Below the pieces are notes generated by a model, which searched no databases, had not been told where the DNA came from, and saw only the letters and a program-made list of their open reading frames with translations. From UMGS363 sp051881815 (GTDB lineage: Bacteria > Bacillota > Clostridia > Oscillospirales > Ruminococcaceae), in NCBI GenBank assembly GCA_051881815.1, contig JBJEQP010000075.1, forward strand, positions 1 to 64,000: DNA of 64,000 bases. The letters are read 5' to 3'. Shown here piece by piece: positions 8,165 to 17,556 of this stretch (position 1 is its first letter; each line of letters opens with the position of its first letter). Position numbers and translations under genes: made by a program.

Positions 8165-9334
8165 TCAGTTATAAAGGAGCTTTTTCAAGTCAGTATCTCC
8201 TGCAAATGAAGAAACATTATATAAAATGAGTGCTTCGTCATACTTCGATACATCAATTATTTTTTTATACGAGATCTGAATGTATCTCATATCAATAAGA
8301 GTTATTTCCGAATAATGATCGACAAGGAACTGTGAATAGCAATGCGCATAAGAATCCTTTACGACAAGCAGCTTTCCCCCTTCATTGCCTGTCTTGATAG
8401 TAACAATAGGAGCGTTTGTACCCAAAAACGACGCGTATTTGTCCTTAACATTAAGATAATCACGAAAGTAGATACTGTCGTTTACTTCGGGCTCAGAGCC
8501 AAAAACCTGAGTAACTTCTACCGTAACGGGTTTGTCACCATCGGGAGCATGGTAATAATCCATTGTATCGTCCTTAATACTTGTGCTTAATGTTTTGGAG
8601 TAGAAGGTTCCCTTGAAGCTGTCACTTGCGTGTTCAACATCATAATAGGAAAGCTCATGCGGAGTATAGCCCATTTTCTCTCCTGCAAGCTCATACGCAT
8701 AATATGCACCGAGAGATGTCCAATGATGATCTGTTCTGTAAAAAATATATTCATTTTTGTGAGAATCAAGCACATCGTAAACATCAATTTTAGATATTTC
8801 ATCGTTAATTCCGGCATAAACATAGTCAATGAATCCGCGCTGATCAAGTTCGGGATAAAAATCAGCAAGCTGATCCTTGTAGAATTCAGCCGACGTCGGA
8901 ACGAGCATTGTATAAACAGGAAAATCATTCTCATTTGCAAATTGGTTTATTGCCATAATGCTCTTGTCAACATCTGTGTAATTCGGTTCGCTTACCTTTT
9001 CGATCAATCTGTCTTTTAGAATATATATTCCGCTGATCTCTTTCTTTCCAACTGCCGTTTCAATACCCGATTTCAGTTCAAGCCAACCAACTCTTCCCGA
9101 AAAATGGTCGGCAATATATTTTTCAAGCTTGTTTGTATAGCTCCTGTCAAACCATGTCTTGGCAGAAAGCTTTGGCTGGCGTTCGAGTGCCTTATTCTCC
9201 AGATCGGAAAAGGTTTCTTTAGGTTTAAATATGGTAATAACCGCAAATATAACGAAAAATCCGAAAAATATGATGCAGCTGATTATTTCAGGAATATTGC
9301 GGCTTTTTTTGTTTTGCTTTTTAATTGTTCTCAC
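8165..9334 (-). CDS. DHHW-family (AlgJ/AlgX-like SGNH) protein, partner of the MBOAT acyltransferase
   Basis: Probable second component of a surface polysaccharide O-acylation system; the MBOAT protein passes an acyl group across the membrane and this protein transfers it outside. The 389 residues show one N-terminal membrane anchor (about 15-37), a long extracellular domain, RTDHHWTSLGAYYAY near 195 (catalytic Asp-His of the AlgX/DHHW group) and LLVVKDSYAHCYS near 315 (Ser of the GDSL-like motif). Neighbouring gene ends 3 bases upstream. The start is uncertain: GTG at 9334 lies inside the apparent Shine-Dalgarno TAAGAGGTGA; an ATT codon at 9325 is 5 bases after it. Substrate unknown. Confidence 0.82.
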   Translation of the reverse strand: MRTIKKQNKKSRNIPEIISCIIFFGFFVIFAVITIFKPKETFSDLENKALERQPKLSAKTWFDRSYTNKLEKYIADHFSGRVGWLELKSGIETAVGKKEISGIYILKDRLIEKVSEPNYTDVDKSIMAINQFANENDFPVYTMLVPTSAEFYKDQLADFYPELDQRGFIDYVYAGINDEISKIDVYDVLDSHKNEYIFYRTDHHWTSLGAYYAYELAGEKMGYTPHELSYYDVEHASDSFKGTFYSKTLSTSIKDDTMDYYHAPDGDKPVTVEVTQVFGSEPEVNDSIYFRDYLNVKDKYASFLGTNAPIVTIKTGNEGGKLLVVKDSYAHCYSQFLVDHYSEITLIDMRYIQISYKKIIDVSKYDEALILYNVSSFAGDTDLKKLLYN

Positions 9335-9337
9335 CTC

Positions 9338-10741
9338 TTAAAAACGGAAGTACAAAAACGGATTATAGCTTGCGTCAACAAGATATGCAGTACAGTTCAC
9401 AAGTATAAAAAGCTGTGCGGCAATTGCTGCAATTTTAAGCTGTACAGGCTTCTGTTTTTGTAACTTGTCTGTTAACTTTGAGAAAATATCTGTTGAAGCG
9501 AAAATACACAGAACAAAAACCACAGCATTCGAAGCAAGCAGATAAAGCGCCGTGCTGTCACCAAGTATTCCGTTGGCTCCAAACATTGCAGCAATAAAAT
9601 GTCCGGCATCGGCAAGTGTGTTCGTATCGAACAATACCCAGCCTAAAACAACAAGAATAAAGGTATAAAGTGTGCTTAAAGCTTTCGGAAGCTTTTCAAG
9701 TATCTTTCCGAAACCTATCCTTTCGATAACAATTAGAACACCAAAATAGAATCCCCAAAGCATAAAGTTCCAGCTTGAACCATGCCAGAGTCCTGTGAGC
9801 GACCATACAATAAGCAAATTGATAATGGTTCTTGCAAAGCCTTTGCGATTACCTCCGAGGGGGATATAAACATATTCTCTGAACCAGCTGCCAAGAGTAA
9901 TATGCCACCTACGCCAGAATTCGCTTATGCTTCGTGAAAGATACGGATGGTCAAAGTTTTTCGGAAAGTTAAATCCAAGCATCTTGCCAAGTCCGATCGC
10001 CATATCGGAATAGCCGGAAAAATCAAAATAAATCTGGAAGGTAAATGCTAAAATGCCGATCCAAGCTGTCGCTGCGGATATTTCGCCATAATCCATAGCC
10101 TTTACCTGCGTCCATACAAGACCTATATTGTTCGCAAGAATAACTTTTTTAGCAAGTCCCTTCAAGAATTTTCCTATACCTTCGCTGACTTTTGAAATAT
10201 TTATTGTTCTATGATCGATCTCCTTGGCAACGTCCTCATATCGCACGATAGGTCCGGCAACGATCTGTGGGAACAAAGTAACATAAGCAGCGAAGCTGAA
10301 AAAATTCTTCTGTACTTTGATCTTTTTTAAATAAAGATCTATAGTATAAGACATACTCTGGAACGTATAGAACGATATTCCGATAGGAAGCGGAAGCTGC
10401 GGATCGGATATATTCAGACCAAACACAGAATTAATTGTTGTAATAATAAAGGAGCTGTATTTGAAAACGCCCAGCAAACCGAGATTCATTAAAACAGAAA
10501 CAAGAAGAAATAAAGTTTGAATGTTTCTTTTGTCATTAAATTTATTAATTAAAAGTCCTGCCGTGTAGTCTATCGCGGTCGAAATAAGCATTATAACAAC
10601 ATATTTCGGCTCTCCCCATGCGTAGAAGAACAAACCCGTCAGAAGAATAAAAAAGTTTCTGAATTTATCCGGCAAAATAAAGTAAATCAGCATTGTTACC
10701 GGCAAAAAATAAAAAAGGAATACCAAGCTTGAAAAAACCAT
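9338..10741 (-). CDS. MBOAT-family O-acyltransferase (AlgI/DltB-like)
   Basis: Polytopic membrane enzyme expected to move an acyl (often acetyl) group to an extracellular carbohydrate or teichoic acid acceptor. The 467 residues contain around ten hydrophobic segments, the family signature SEFWRRWHITLGSWFREYVY near 265-285, IPLGGNRKG, and the catalytic histidine in LTGLWHGSSWNFMLWG near 315-330. It begins 6 bases after the RNase M5 stop, with AGGAA a long 12 bases before the ATG. The DHHW gene follows within 3 bases, the usual MBOAT plus SGNH/DHHW pair. No dltA/C or alginate genes are nearby, so the acceptor cannot be named. Confidence 0.9.
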   Translation of the reverse strand: MVFSSLVFLFYFLPVTMLIYFILPDKFRNFFILLTGLFFYAWGEPKYVVIMLISTAIDYTAGLLINKFNDKRNIQTLFLLVSVLMNLGLLGVFKYSSFIITTINSVFGLNISDPQLPLPIGISFYTFQSMSYTIDLYLKKIKVQKNFFSFAAYVTLFPQIVAGPIVRYEDVAKEIDHRTINISKVSEGIGKFLKGLAKKVILANNIGLVWTQVKAMDYGEISAATAWIGILAFTFQIYFDFSGYSDMAIGLGKMLGFNFPKNFDHPYLSRSISEFWRRWHITLGSWFREYVYIPLGGNRKGFARTIINLLIVWSLTGLWHGSSWNFMLWGFYFGVLIVIERIGFGKILEKLPKALSTLYTFILVVLGWVLFDTNTLADAGHFIAAMFGANGILGDSTALYLLASNAVVFVLCIFASTDIFSKLTDKLQKQKPVQLKIAAIAAQLFILVNCTAYLVDASYNPFLYFRF

Positions 10742-10747
10742 ATTTTT

Positions 10748-11347
10748 CTAATTTTCCTGCCTTTCTGATATCTTACCTATAATATCAAAAAAATCGCTTC
10801 TCGACATCATTGTGTTAATGATCTCAAGCATTGCATTTGTTGTCATTAATTCGGGCATTCCGAGATATTTCAGAAGCTCGCTTCGCTTCTCTGCGGAGTT
10901 TGTTCCACCAGTAAGACCTGCTTCGTACAGATCCAGTTTTGTAACAGGATCCTTATTTTCGTCAGCCTCATCAGAAATAACGCCCGCCTTGCTGAATGCC
11001 TCAAGCAGTATCTTTGTGTCAATACCTTCAACGCCGAGCTTGCCCTCCTTTGACGGAGCCGTCTTGCGTTTTTCCTTGCCAAAAATATCAGGAATGTAGA
11101 CATTTGTTATTTTTCCGTCAGATATTGCTCCTTTAAGAAAATTTCGTATCTTAAATCCCGCACTGTCCGAGTCGGTCAGAATAATTATACCCTTATTCTT
11201 TGCAAAAAATCGAATTATTTCAAGTTTTTCCTTATCTTTTATGACAGAAAAACCATTAGTCGTTATAATAACCGCATCAATTACCGAAGAAAGCTTGATC
11301 TTATCATATTTTCCTTCGACAATCACAGCCTGTTCAAGATGAAGCAT
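10748..11347 (-). CDS. rnmV: Ribonuclease M5 (TOPRIM 5S rRNA maturase)
   Basis: Matures 5S rRNA by cutting both sides of the precursor. The 199 residues start with HLEQAVIVEGKYDKIKL, containing the TOPRIM acidic residue (VEGKYD), and have LTDSDSAGFKIRNFL, the TOPRIM DxD motif. NVYIPDIFGKEKRK is also typical of M5. ATG at 11347 is chosen over an in-frame start at 11380 because AAAGGT lies 7 bases upstream and the earlier start would overlap holA. It is placed 10 bases after holA rather than beside ksgA/tatD as in Bacillus. Confidence 0.87.
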   Translation of the reverse strand: MLHLEQAVIVEGKYDKIKLSSVIDAVIITTNGFSVIKDKEKLEIIRFFAKNKGIIILTDSDSAGFKIRNFLKGAISDGKITNVYIPDIFGKEKRKTAPSKEGKLGVEGIDTKILLEAFSKAGVISDEADENKDPVTKLDLYEAGLTGGTNSAEKRSELLKYLGMPELMTTNAMLEIINTMMSRSDFFDIIGKISERQEN

Positions 11348-11357
11348 ATATTTACCT

Positions 11358-12401
11358 TTATTCAAGTGACAGCATTTCAACTATCGCTTCCTGCAGAAGA
11401 ACAATACTGTCAGTTTTTGATGATTTAATTTTATAGTCCGTTTCGGTAAGTATCTTCAAACACTTACGAAGATGCGATGCAGAATAGAATCTTGCATCAC
11501 GGTAAGCATTATTTACACGGAATTCCGTATTCTTTTTATATTCAAAATCCGAGATTATCTCGCCCGTTGACTTCCTGCTGCCGATGCCAAGCTTAACACG
11601 ATACAGATCAAGCATATTGCCCGAAACAGCATATATTATCTTTATCGGCTCTTCCCTCTCAAGTATAAGATCGTTAAGAAGCTGCATGGAATTGTATTTA
11701 TCCCGACGCGCAATAGCGCTTGCAAGCTTGTAGGATGTCGCTTCAAGCTGCCTTGGCGAAACAAGATCAATGTCCGATTTTGTTATCTCTCCGCCGCTTT
11801 TGTATGATATGAGCTTGTCTGTTTCATTTGCGGTTATCATTGAATCACATCCGCAAAGCTTTGCAAGATAAACAGCATTATCCTTTGAAATTGAACAACC
11901 GCTTTTCGTAACCTTTGCAGTGATCGCCTTTGCAAGCTCTTCCGCAGTTTTCAGCTCAAAAGCACATACATCACCTTTTTTGGAAACAGCATCTACAAGC
12001 TTTTTATACTTTGGTGAAGGATATTTTTTCCCCTCTGTGATATCAACTGAAGTATAGAAAAAAACAACTATTGTTGTTTCGGGAATATCAGGAATGTACT
12101 TCAAAACATCGGAAAGCATATCTTTGCCGTCTTTCATGGCTAAAAGGTCACTTACGACACAGCAAACGTGCTCGGCAAAAACAGGCAGAGCTTCACAAGC
12201 TTCATAGAATTCATTGAAATCAAAGTTCTTGCCGTCAAAAACATGATAATTATATACATCATCTGTCTTGACAGCCTTTGAAACAATGGCATTCTTGTAT
12301 TTTTCTATCGAAACAATATCCTTGCCGTAAAAGCAGTAAACATTCTTGAACTGAGCCGATCTTATAACAGCTTTAAGTTCATTTTCAATAATAACCGGCA
12401 C
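11358..12401 (-). CDS. holA: DNA polymerase III delta subunit
   Basis: Clamp-loader subunit that opens the beta clamp during replication. The 347-residue sequence has the HolA layout: VYCFYGKDIVSIEKY near the N-terminus (degenerate nucleotide site), VVSDLLAMKDGKD, TIVVFFYTSVD, and a C-terminal all-helical domain with KIIYAVSGNMLDLYRVKLG. GTG at 12401 is the start, with GGAGGTG 7 bases upstream and a 17-base overlap with the end of comEC, the same order (comEC-holA) as in many Firmicutes. Confidence 0.88.
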   Translation of the reverse strand: MPVIIENELKAVIRSAQFKNVYCFYGKDIVSIEKYKNAIVSKAVKTDDVYNYHVFDGKNFDFNEFYEACEALPVFAEHVCCVVSDLLAMKDGKDMLSDVLKYIPDIPETTIVVFFYTSVDITEGKKYPSPKYKKLVDAVSKKGDVCAFELKTAEELAKAITAKVTKSGCSISKDNAVYLAKLCGCDSMITANETDKLISYKSGGEITKSDIDLVSPRQLEATSYKLASAIARRDKYNSMQLLNDLILEREEPIKIIYAVSGNMLDLYRVKLGIGSRKSTGEIISDFEYKKNTEFRVNNAYRDARFYSASHLRKCLKILTETDYKIKSSKTDSIVLLQEAIVEMLSLE

Positions 12402-14520
12402 AGCTTAACACCTCCGCTTCAAAACTGTTATCAAAAGCCTTAATAATTACATTTTCACCATAGAATAGCTTGGAATTCCTATCGGCAGCAGCCTTTATTC
12501 TACTGTCAGAAAATATTTGAATCTTACCTCTTAAATTTTCACAAGGTTCACTTCCTGCATATTCAATGAGTACATCATATTCTCCCGTAAGTGACTGATC
12601 TGTCCTTCCGTCATAAATAAGGATATCACAGCCGTTTACATTCAGTGTCAACGTGTTGTTATTCATTATATGCAAAGTATAGTCAGGCATGGTGATGACA
12701 GCAGTTTTGCTCTCATCATAACACTTGCATCCTGCATCAATGAAGCCTTGTACAAATTTTTCATATTCACTTGGATATATGATCGTTCCGATATCATATA
12801 ATCCGCTTCTTGCAGAATATGTAGAAACGGAAGCCTGTGCATCGGCAAGAAGCCCAAGCATTTCAATTCGGTATATTCCTTTTCGGTCAAGATACCTGAA
12901 TATTTTATCTGCGCACAAACCGCCTTTATTAAGGTCGATAACCGATGCGTTCTTTTTATCATTAATTACAATAGCAGATGAGCTGCCGCTTTTTATGAAA
13001 GCAATATCTATATGATCCGATGGTATAAAACGGTAAACAAATATCGCAAATATACATAAAACACACGCCGCTGTATAAACGAACGCAGTTGTCTTTACCT
13101 TGTGAAAATATATCGCAGCAGCAAATGTTACGATCAAAACCGCAATTATTGCCCAGTATGAAAAGCTATTGGAAACTGCAATATATGTAAAACGAGCACC
13201 GCCAAGCATCCTTGCAACAGCAAGAACAATTTTTGAGCATATACTGCATATTTTCATAAGCGGAACAAGCAAAGCTCCGATACCGCCGCTGAAAACAACT
13301 ATCGTTCCGCATACAAGTATAACAGAGCATACAGGTATAAGCAACAGATTTGATATTGGCGAAACGATCGATACTTCATCAAAATACAAAAAGCATATCG
13401 GAAATACAACCGCTGATACAACAGCCGAGGTTATCATTGATCTTGCAGCTTTACCGACCTTATGCTTTTCTTCTATAGTTTTTATTACAGCAGGAGCGAT
13501 TGCACCAACACCAATGACTCCTGCCGCCGAAAGTATGAACGACGCATCCATAACAGTGAACGGACTGCCTATTGTCAGTAATATGACCGCAATTCCAAGA
13601 GAATTCATCAAGTCAGCTCTTCTGTTAAAAAGCGATGAACCATAAACCAATATAAGCATGATGGCTGCACGGATAACAGAATTTGAAGCTCCCGAAAGCA
13701 TCACAAAAGCAAACATCGGTATCAAAACCAGAATAAATCGAATAGATTTTTTCATACCGGAAAACTGCAGCACGAACCAGAACAGCGAACACACGATAGA
13801 CAAATGAACGCCCGAAACAGCCATTATATGACCGATCCCTGCACGATACATCAATTTCTTTGTATCACTCTCTATATTTGATTTGTCACCGAACATGATC
13901 GCATCAACAAGTGAAAGACTATCCGCATCAAGGTAAGTACGCATTTTTTCATGTATTATCTCCCTATAACGGCACATTACACGCTTTATCGGGAGTTTAT
14001 CCGATGAAATTATACTGATATCAGGTTGATCTATCGTCAAAAAAATACCTTTTGATTTATAATACTTCAAACTGCTGAACGAAAAACTGTCTTGGGGTAT
14101 CGCAGCTATTCCTTTAACAATTATCTCATCGCCGATATCACAGGTTTTTGCATCACCATAACAATAAACCTTTGCATCAACGCTACCGTTGATCTTTCCA
14201 TCAATAAAATATATCGACCTGTCATTGTTATAATCGGTATAATCGGTAAGAACGCCGTAAACGCTCACTTCGCTGCCATTGAGAGAAATAACTTTCTGAT
14301 AGCAAAGCCTGTCAAACCCGATATAATAAATTGAACCTATTGCAAAAAATATTGAACAAACAAGATAAACGAGCTTGTTCCTGCCTTTAAGTATCAAAAC
14401 AACAACAGAAAACAAGACCGCAGCTGCACATACAGCAATTACAGCCTCCGATATAAAAAATGATGCGAAAAACAGCCCAAGCAAGTATGAAAAACCCACA
14501 TAAGCCATTTTTCGTATCAT
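12385..14520 (-). CDS. comEC: ComEC/Rec2-like DNA-uptake channel with degenerate C-terminal nuclease domain
   Basis: ComEC forms the inner-membrane channel that takes up single-stranded DNA. The 711 residues show an N-terminal membrane pair with an OB-like domain (DUF4131, about 60-160), the multi-helix competence domain (DAIMFGDKSNIESDTKKLMYRAGIGH with HIMAVSGVHLSIV near 230) and a C-terminal beta-lactamase-like domain (about 510-711). In the last part the usual VGQGD is IKSGSS and the metal motif SHxDxDH is LADAQAS, so the metal-binding residues are gone. GGAGGT 7 bases before the ATG fixes the start. Competence itself is not shown: no comEA is next to it. Confidence 0.85.
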   Translation of the reverse strand: MIRKMAYVGFSYLLGLFFASFFISEAVIAVCAAAVLFSVVVLILKGRNKLVYLVCSIFFAIGSIYYIGFDRLCYQKVISLNGSEVSVYGVLTDYTDYNNDRSIYFIDGKINGSVDAKVYCYGDAKTCDIGDEIIVKGIAAIPQDSFSFSSLKYYKSKGIFLTIDQPDISIISSDKLPIKRVMCRYREIIHEKMRTYLDADSLSLVDAIMFGDKSNIESDTKKLMYRAGIGHIMAVSGVHLSIVCSLFWFVLQFSGMKKSIRFILVLIPMFAFVMLSGASNSVIRAAIMLILVYGSSLFNRRADLMNSLGIAVILLTIGSPFTVMDASFILSAAGVIGVGAIAPAVIKTIEEKHKVGKAARSMITSAVVSAVVFPICFLYFDEVSIVSPISNLLLIPVCSVILVCGTIVVFSGGIGALLVPLMKICSICSKIVLAVARMLGGARFTYIAVSNSFSYWAIIAVLIVTFAAAIYFHKVKTTAFVYTAACVLCIFAIFVYRFIPSDHIDIAFIKSGSSSAIVINDKKNASVIDLNKGGLCADKIFRYLDRKGIYRIEMLGLLADAQASVSTYSARSGLYDIGTIIYPSEYEKFVQGFIDAGCKCYDESKTAVITMPDYTLHIMNNNTLTLNVNGCDILIYDGRTDQSLTGEYDVLIEYAGSEPCENLRGKIQIFSDSRIKAAADRNSKLFYGENVIIKAFDNSFEAEVLSCAGYY

Positions 14521-14538
14521 CTGAATTACCTCCGGGCT

Positions 14539-14880
14539 TTAACCCATTGAAACATCAAGCTTTTTACCGCCGAGAATGTGGAAGTGAAGGTGCTTTACAC
14601 TCTGACAGCCGTTTTCTCCGCAGTTGGAAACGACTCTAAATCCATCCTTGTCAATACCTTGCTCTTTAGCGATCTTGGCTATAACTTCAAAAATATGTGC
14701 AACCACAGCAGAATTATCTGCTGTGATCTGTGCTGCACTTTCAATATGAGTTTTCGGAATAACAAGTATATGCACAGGTGCAAGAGGATTTATGTCTTTG
14801 AACGCGAGTACCGTGTCATCCTCATAAACCTTTGTGCTGGGGATCTCCCCTGCTGCTATTTTACAAAAGATACAATCCAT
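14539..14880 (-). CDS. HIT-family nucleotide phosphoramidase-like protein (HinT type)
   Basis: Small HIT hydrolase acting on purine nucleoside phosphoramidates or related adducts. The 113 residues begin CIFCKIAAGEIPSTKVYEDD (zinc-type Cys pair) and carry the histidine triad HLHFHILGG near residue 100. Length is normal for HinT. AAGGAG is 6 bases upstream of the ATG. It sits between alaS (10 bases upstream) and comEC, and is likely co-transcribed with both. Confidence 0.9.
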   Translation of the reverse strand: MDCIFCKIAAGEIPSTKVYEDDTVLAFKDINPLAPVHILVIPKTHIESAAQITADNSAVVAHIFEVIAKIAKEQGIDKDGFRVVSNCGENGCQSVKHLHFHILGGKKLDVSMG

Positions 14881-14890
14881 AGTAATCTCC

Positions 14891-17512
14891 TTACTTTACA
14901 AACTCTGAAACAACATTTTCAAGAGCTGCAAGAGCCTCATCGATCTTGGAAACATCACCGATACCTGCCATAGCATTATCAGGACGTCCGCCGCCCTTAC
15001 CGCCTGTAATTGCAGCGATCTTCTGAACGATCTTGCCCGAATGTGCACCTGCTGCAACAGCTTCCTTACCGCTTACGCAGAGCATAGAGTTGTCTGATAC
15101 AAGAACAGCAACAATATCGGGAGCCTTATCCTTGATCTGATCGCCCATTGTACGGAGAACATCAGGCTTTACACCGCTGAGCTTTACGGAAGAAATACGA
15201 ATATTCTTATAAGCCTTTGCATTCTCAAGAACAGCGTCGAGCTGACCGGATGCAAGCTTGGAATTGAGTTCAGTAATCTGTTTTTCAAGATCCTTGATCT
15301 CATTTGCGGCAGCAGCACACTTTGCTGCAAGTTCGGTTGCATTAGGTGCCTTAATAGCAGAAGCAGCCTTATCAATAGTACCCTTGTATTCATCAATTAG
15401 CGAAAGAACACCTGTGCCTGTTACTGCTTCAATACGTCTTACGCCTGCAGCAACGGAGTTTTCGGAAACGATCTTGAAAAGACCGATGTTGGATGTGTTT
15501 TTAACGTGAGTACCGCCGCAGAATTCAAGAGAAACTCCGGGAACATTAACAACACGAACTACCTTACCGTATTTCTCACCGAAAAGTGCCATTGCTCCAA
15601 GCTTCTGCGCTTCTTCAATAGGCATTTCCTTTATATCAAGCTCAATAGCAGAAAGAATAGCGTCATTTACAGCGTTTTCGATCTGCTGAAGCTCTTCCAC
15701 AGTTACAGCGCTGAAATGTGAGAAGTCAAATCTCATTCTGTCCGGGGAAACGAGCTGACCTGCCTGATGAACGTGTTCACCAATGATGTTTCGGAGTGCT
15801 GCCTGAAGAAGATGTGCAGCAGTATGATTTCTTGCAGTTGCATCACGAAGCTGCTTGTTAACCTTTGCTGTGACAGTTTCGCCGGTTGTAAATCCGCCGC
15901 TTGTAACTTCACAATGACAAACGAACTGGCCGCCTGTAAGCTTTTGTGTATCAAGCACTTCCATAACGTTTCCGTTAGATTCGATAGTACCCTTGTCGCC
16001 TACCTGTCCGCCGCTTTCAGCGTAGAAAGGTGTGGTTTCAAGAAGAACAGTTACTCTGTCGCCTTCTTCACAAATATCAGCAGCATCGCCGTCCTTGACC
16101 ATAGCAAGAAGCTTGGTCGTATATTCAAGATCTGTATAACCAACAAACTTTGTTGTAAACTGTGTAAGAACGCTTGCAGAAGCATCGTCCCAGCCGCCGT
16201 TCAGCTTTCTGTTTTCACGGGCAGTCTTCTTCTGAACAGTCATACATTCGTGGAACTTGTCCTCGTCCACTGAAATACCATTTTCAGCACAGATCTCCTT
16301 TGTAAGATCAAGAGGGAATCCATAAGTATCGTGAAGCTTGAAAGCTTCTTCGCCGCCGAGGATCATATCTCCGCCCTTAGCCTTGATATCAGCAATAAAC
16401 TGATCAAGTATCTGTGAACCGTTTTCAACGGTCTTTGCAAAAGCTTCTTCTTCCTGCTTTATAACTCTCTTGATATAATCACGCTTTGATTCAAGATCAG
16501 GATAAGCGCTTACATTTTCATTGATAACGGTATCAACAACCTCATAAAGGAATGGCTTCTTGGTGCCGAGTATCCTGCCGTGACGTGCAGCTCTTCTGAG
16601 AAGTCTTCTGAGGACATAGCCCCTGCCTTCATTTGATGGAAGAACACCATCTCCGACCATAAATGTTGTGCTTCTGATGTGGTCTGTAATTACACGGATA
16701 GAAATATCATCCTTGTCATTCTGCTTGTAGATCTTGCCTGTGAGTTCAGAGATCTTCTTCATAATATTCTGAACTGTGTCAACTTCAAAGAGGTTGTCAA
16801 CATCCTGCATTACGCAGGCAAGTCTTTCAAGACCCATACCTGTGTCGATATTCTTTGTAGCAAGCTGTGTATAATTTCCGTGACCGTCATTGTCAAACTG
16901 CGTGAAAACGTTGTTCCAGATCTCAATGATCCTGTCACAATCCGAAGCCTGTTCAAAGCTTTCAAACGGACCGTATTTCTCGCCTCTGTCGAAATGTATC
17001 TCCGAGCAGGGACCGCAGGGACCGCTGCCGTGCTCCCAGAAATTATCCTTCTTGCCAAGCTTTATGATCCTGTCACGAGGAACTCCGATCTCATTTGCCC
17101 AGATATCTCCTGCTTCATCATCCTCTTCATAAATCGTTACCCAAAGTCTGTCAGCAGGGATCTCAAGAACCTTTGTAAGATATTCCCATGCCCAAGCAAT
17201 AGCCTCATGCTTAAAATAATCACCAAAGGAAAAGTTTCCGAGCATTTCAAAATATGTTCCGTGACGTGCAGTCTTGCCAACGTTTTCAATGTCAGGTGTT
17301 CTGATACACTTCTGGCAGGTAGTTACACGATGGCAGGGTGGCTCTTCAATACCCTGAAAATACTTTTTGAGCGGCGTCATACCTGCATTGATAAGGAGGA
17401 TAGAATTATCATCCTTTGGAACGAGAGGTGCGGAGTCCATACGAAGATGTCCCTTGCTCTCAAAAAATTTAAGATAACTTTCACGAAGATCGTTAAGTCC
17501 TGTCCACTTCAT
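14891..17512 (-). CDS. alaS: Alanyl-tRNA synthetase
   Basis: Charges tRNA-Ala and edits mischarged serine or glycine. The 873-residue protein has the class II catalytic domain (FFESKGH, SAPLVPKDDNSILLINAGM, CHRVTTCQKCIRT, ARHGTYFEMLGNFSFGDYF), the GMGLERLACV motif, the editing domain with NHTAAHLLQAAL and the CGGTHV zinc site near 660, and the C-terminal oligomerisation domain ending GGGRPDNAMAGIGD. All key motifs are present. ATG at 17512 gives the usual MKWTGLNDLR start, with TTGGAG upstream. No T-box leader fits in the 44 bases after yebC. Confidence 0.97.
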   Translation of the reverse strand: MKWTGLNDLRESYLKFFESKGHLRMDSAPLVPKDDNSILLINAGMTPLKKYFQGIEEPPCHRVTTCQKCIRTPDIENVGKTARHGTYFEMLGNFSFGDYFKHEAIAWAWEYLTKVLEIPADRLWVTIYEEDDEAGDIWANEIGVPRDRIIKLGKKDNFWEHGSGPCGPCSEIHFDRGEKYGPFESFEQASDCDRIIEIWNNVFTQFDNDGHGNYTQLATKNIDTGMGLERLACVMQDVDNLFEVDTVQNIMKKISELTGKIYKQNDKDDISIRVITDHIRSTTFMVGDGVLPSNEGRGYVLRRLLRRAARHGRILGTKKPFLYEVVDTVINENVSAYPDLESKRDYIKRVIKQEEEAFAKTVENGSQILDQFIADIKAKGGDMILGGEEAFKLHDTYGFPLDLTKEICAENGISVDEDKFHECMTVQKKTARENRKLNGGWDDASASVLTQFTTKFVGYTDLEYTTKLLAMVKDGDAADICEEGDRVTVLLETTPFYAESGGQVGDKGTIESNGNVMEVLDTQKLTGGQFVCHCEVTSGGFTTGETVTAKVNKQLRDATARNHTAAHLLQAALRNIIGEHVHQAGQLVSPDRMRFDFSHFSAVTVEELQQIENAVNDAILSAIELDIKEMPIEEAQKLGAMALFGEKYGKVVRVVNVPGVSLEFCGGTHVKNTSNIGLFKIVSENSVAAGVRRIEAVTGTGVLSLIDEYKGTIDKAASAIKAPNATELAAKCAAAANEIKDLEKQITELNSKLASGQLDAVLENAKAYKNIRISSVKLSGVKPDVLRTMGDQIKDKAPDIVAVLVSDNSMLCVSGKEAVAAGAHSGKIVQKIAAITGGKGGGRPDNAMAGIGDVSKIDEALAALENVVSEFVK

Positions 17513-17556
17513 TTTTTCATCTACTCCAATCAAATATGATTTTATATAAGCTGAGA

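Noticed and set aside
16679..17539. Long plus-strand open frame of 286 codons opposite alaS
   Set aside because: It mirrors conserved alaS codons, has no ribosome binding site of its own and encodes a Cys/Ile-rich sequence without domain features; a shadow frame.
17513..17556. Possible T-box leader before alaS
   Set aside because: Only 44 bases between yebC and alaS, too short for a T-box with specifier loop and antiterminator.
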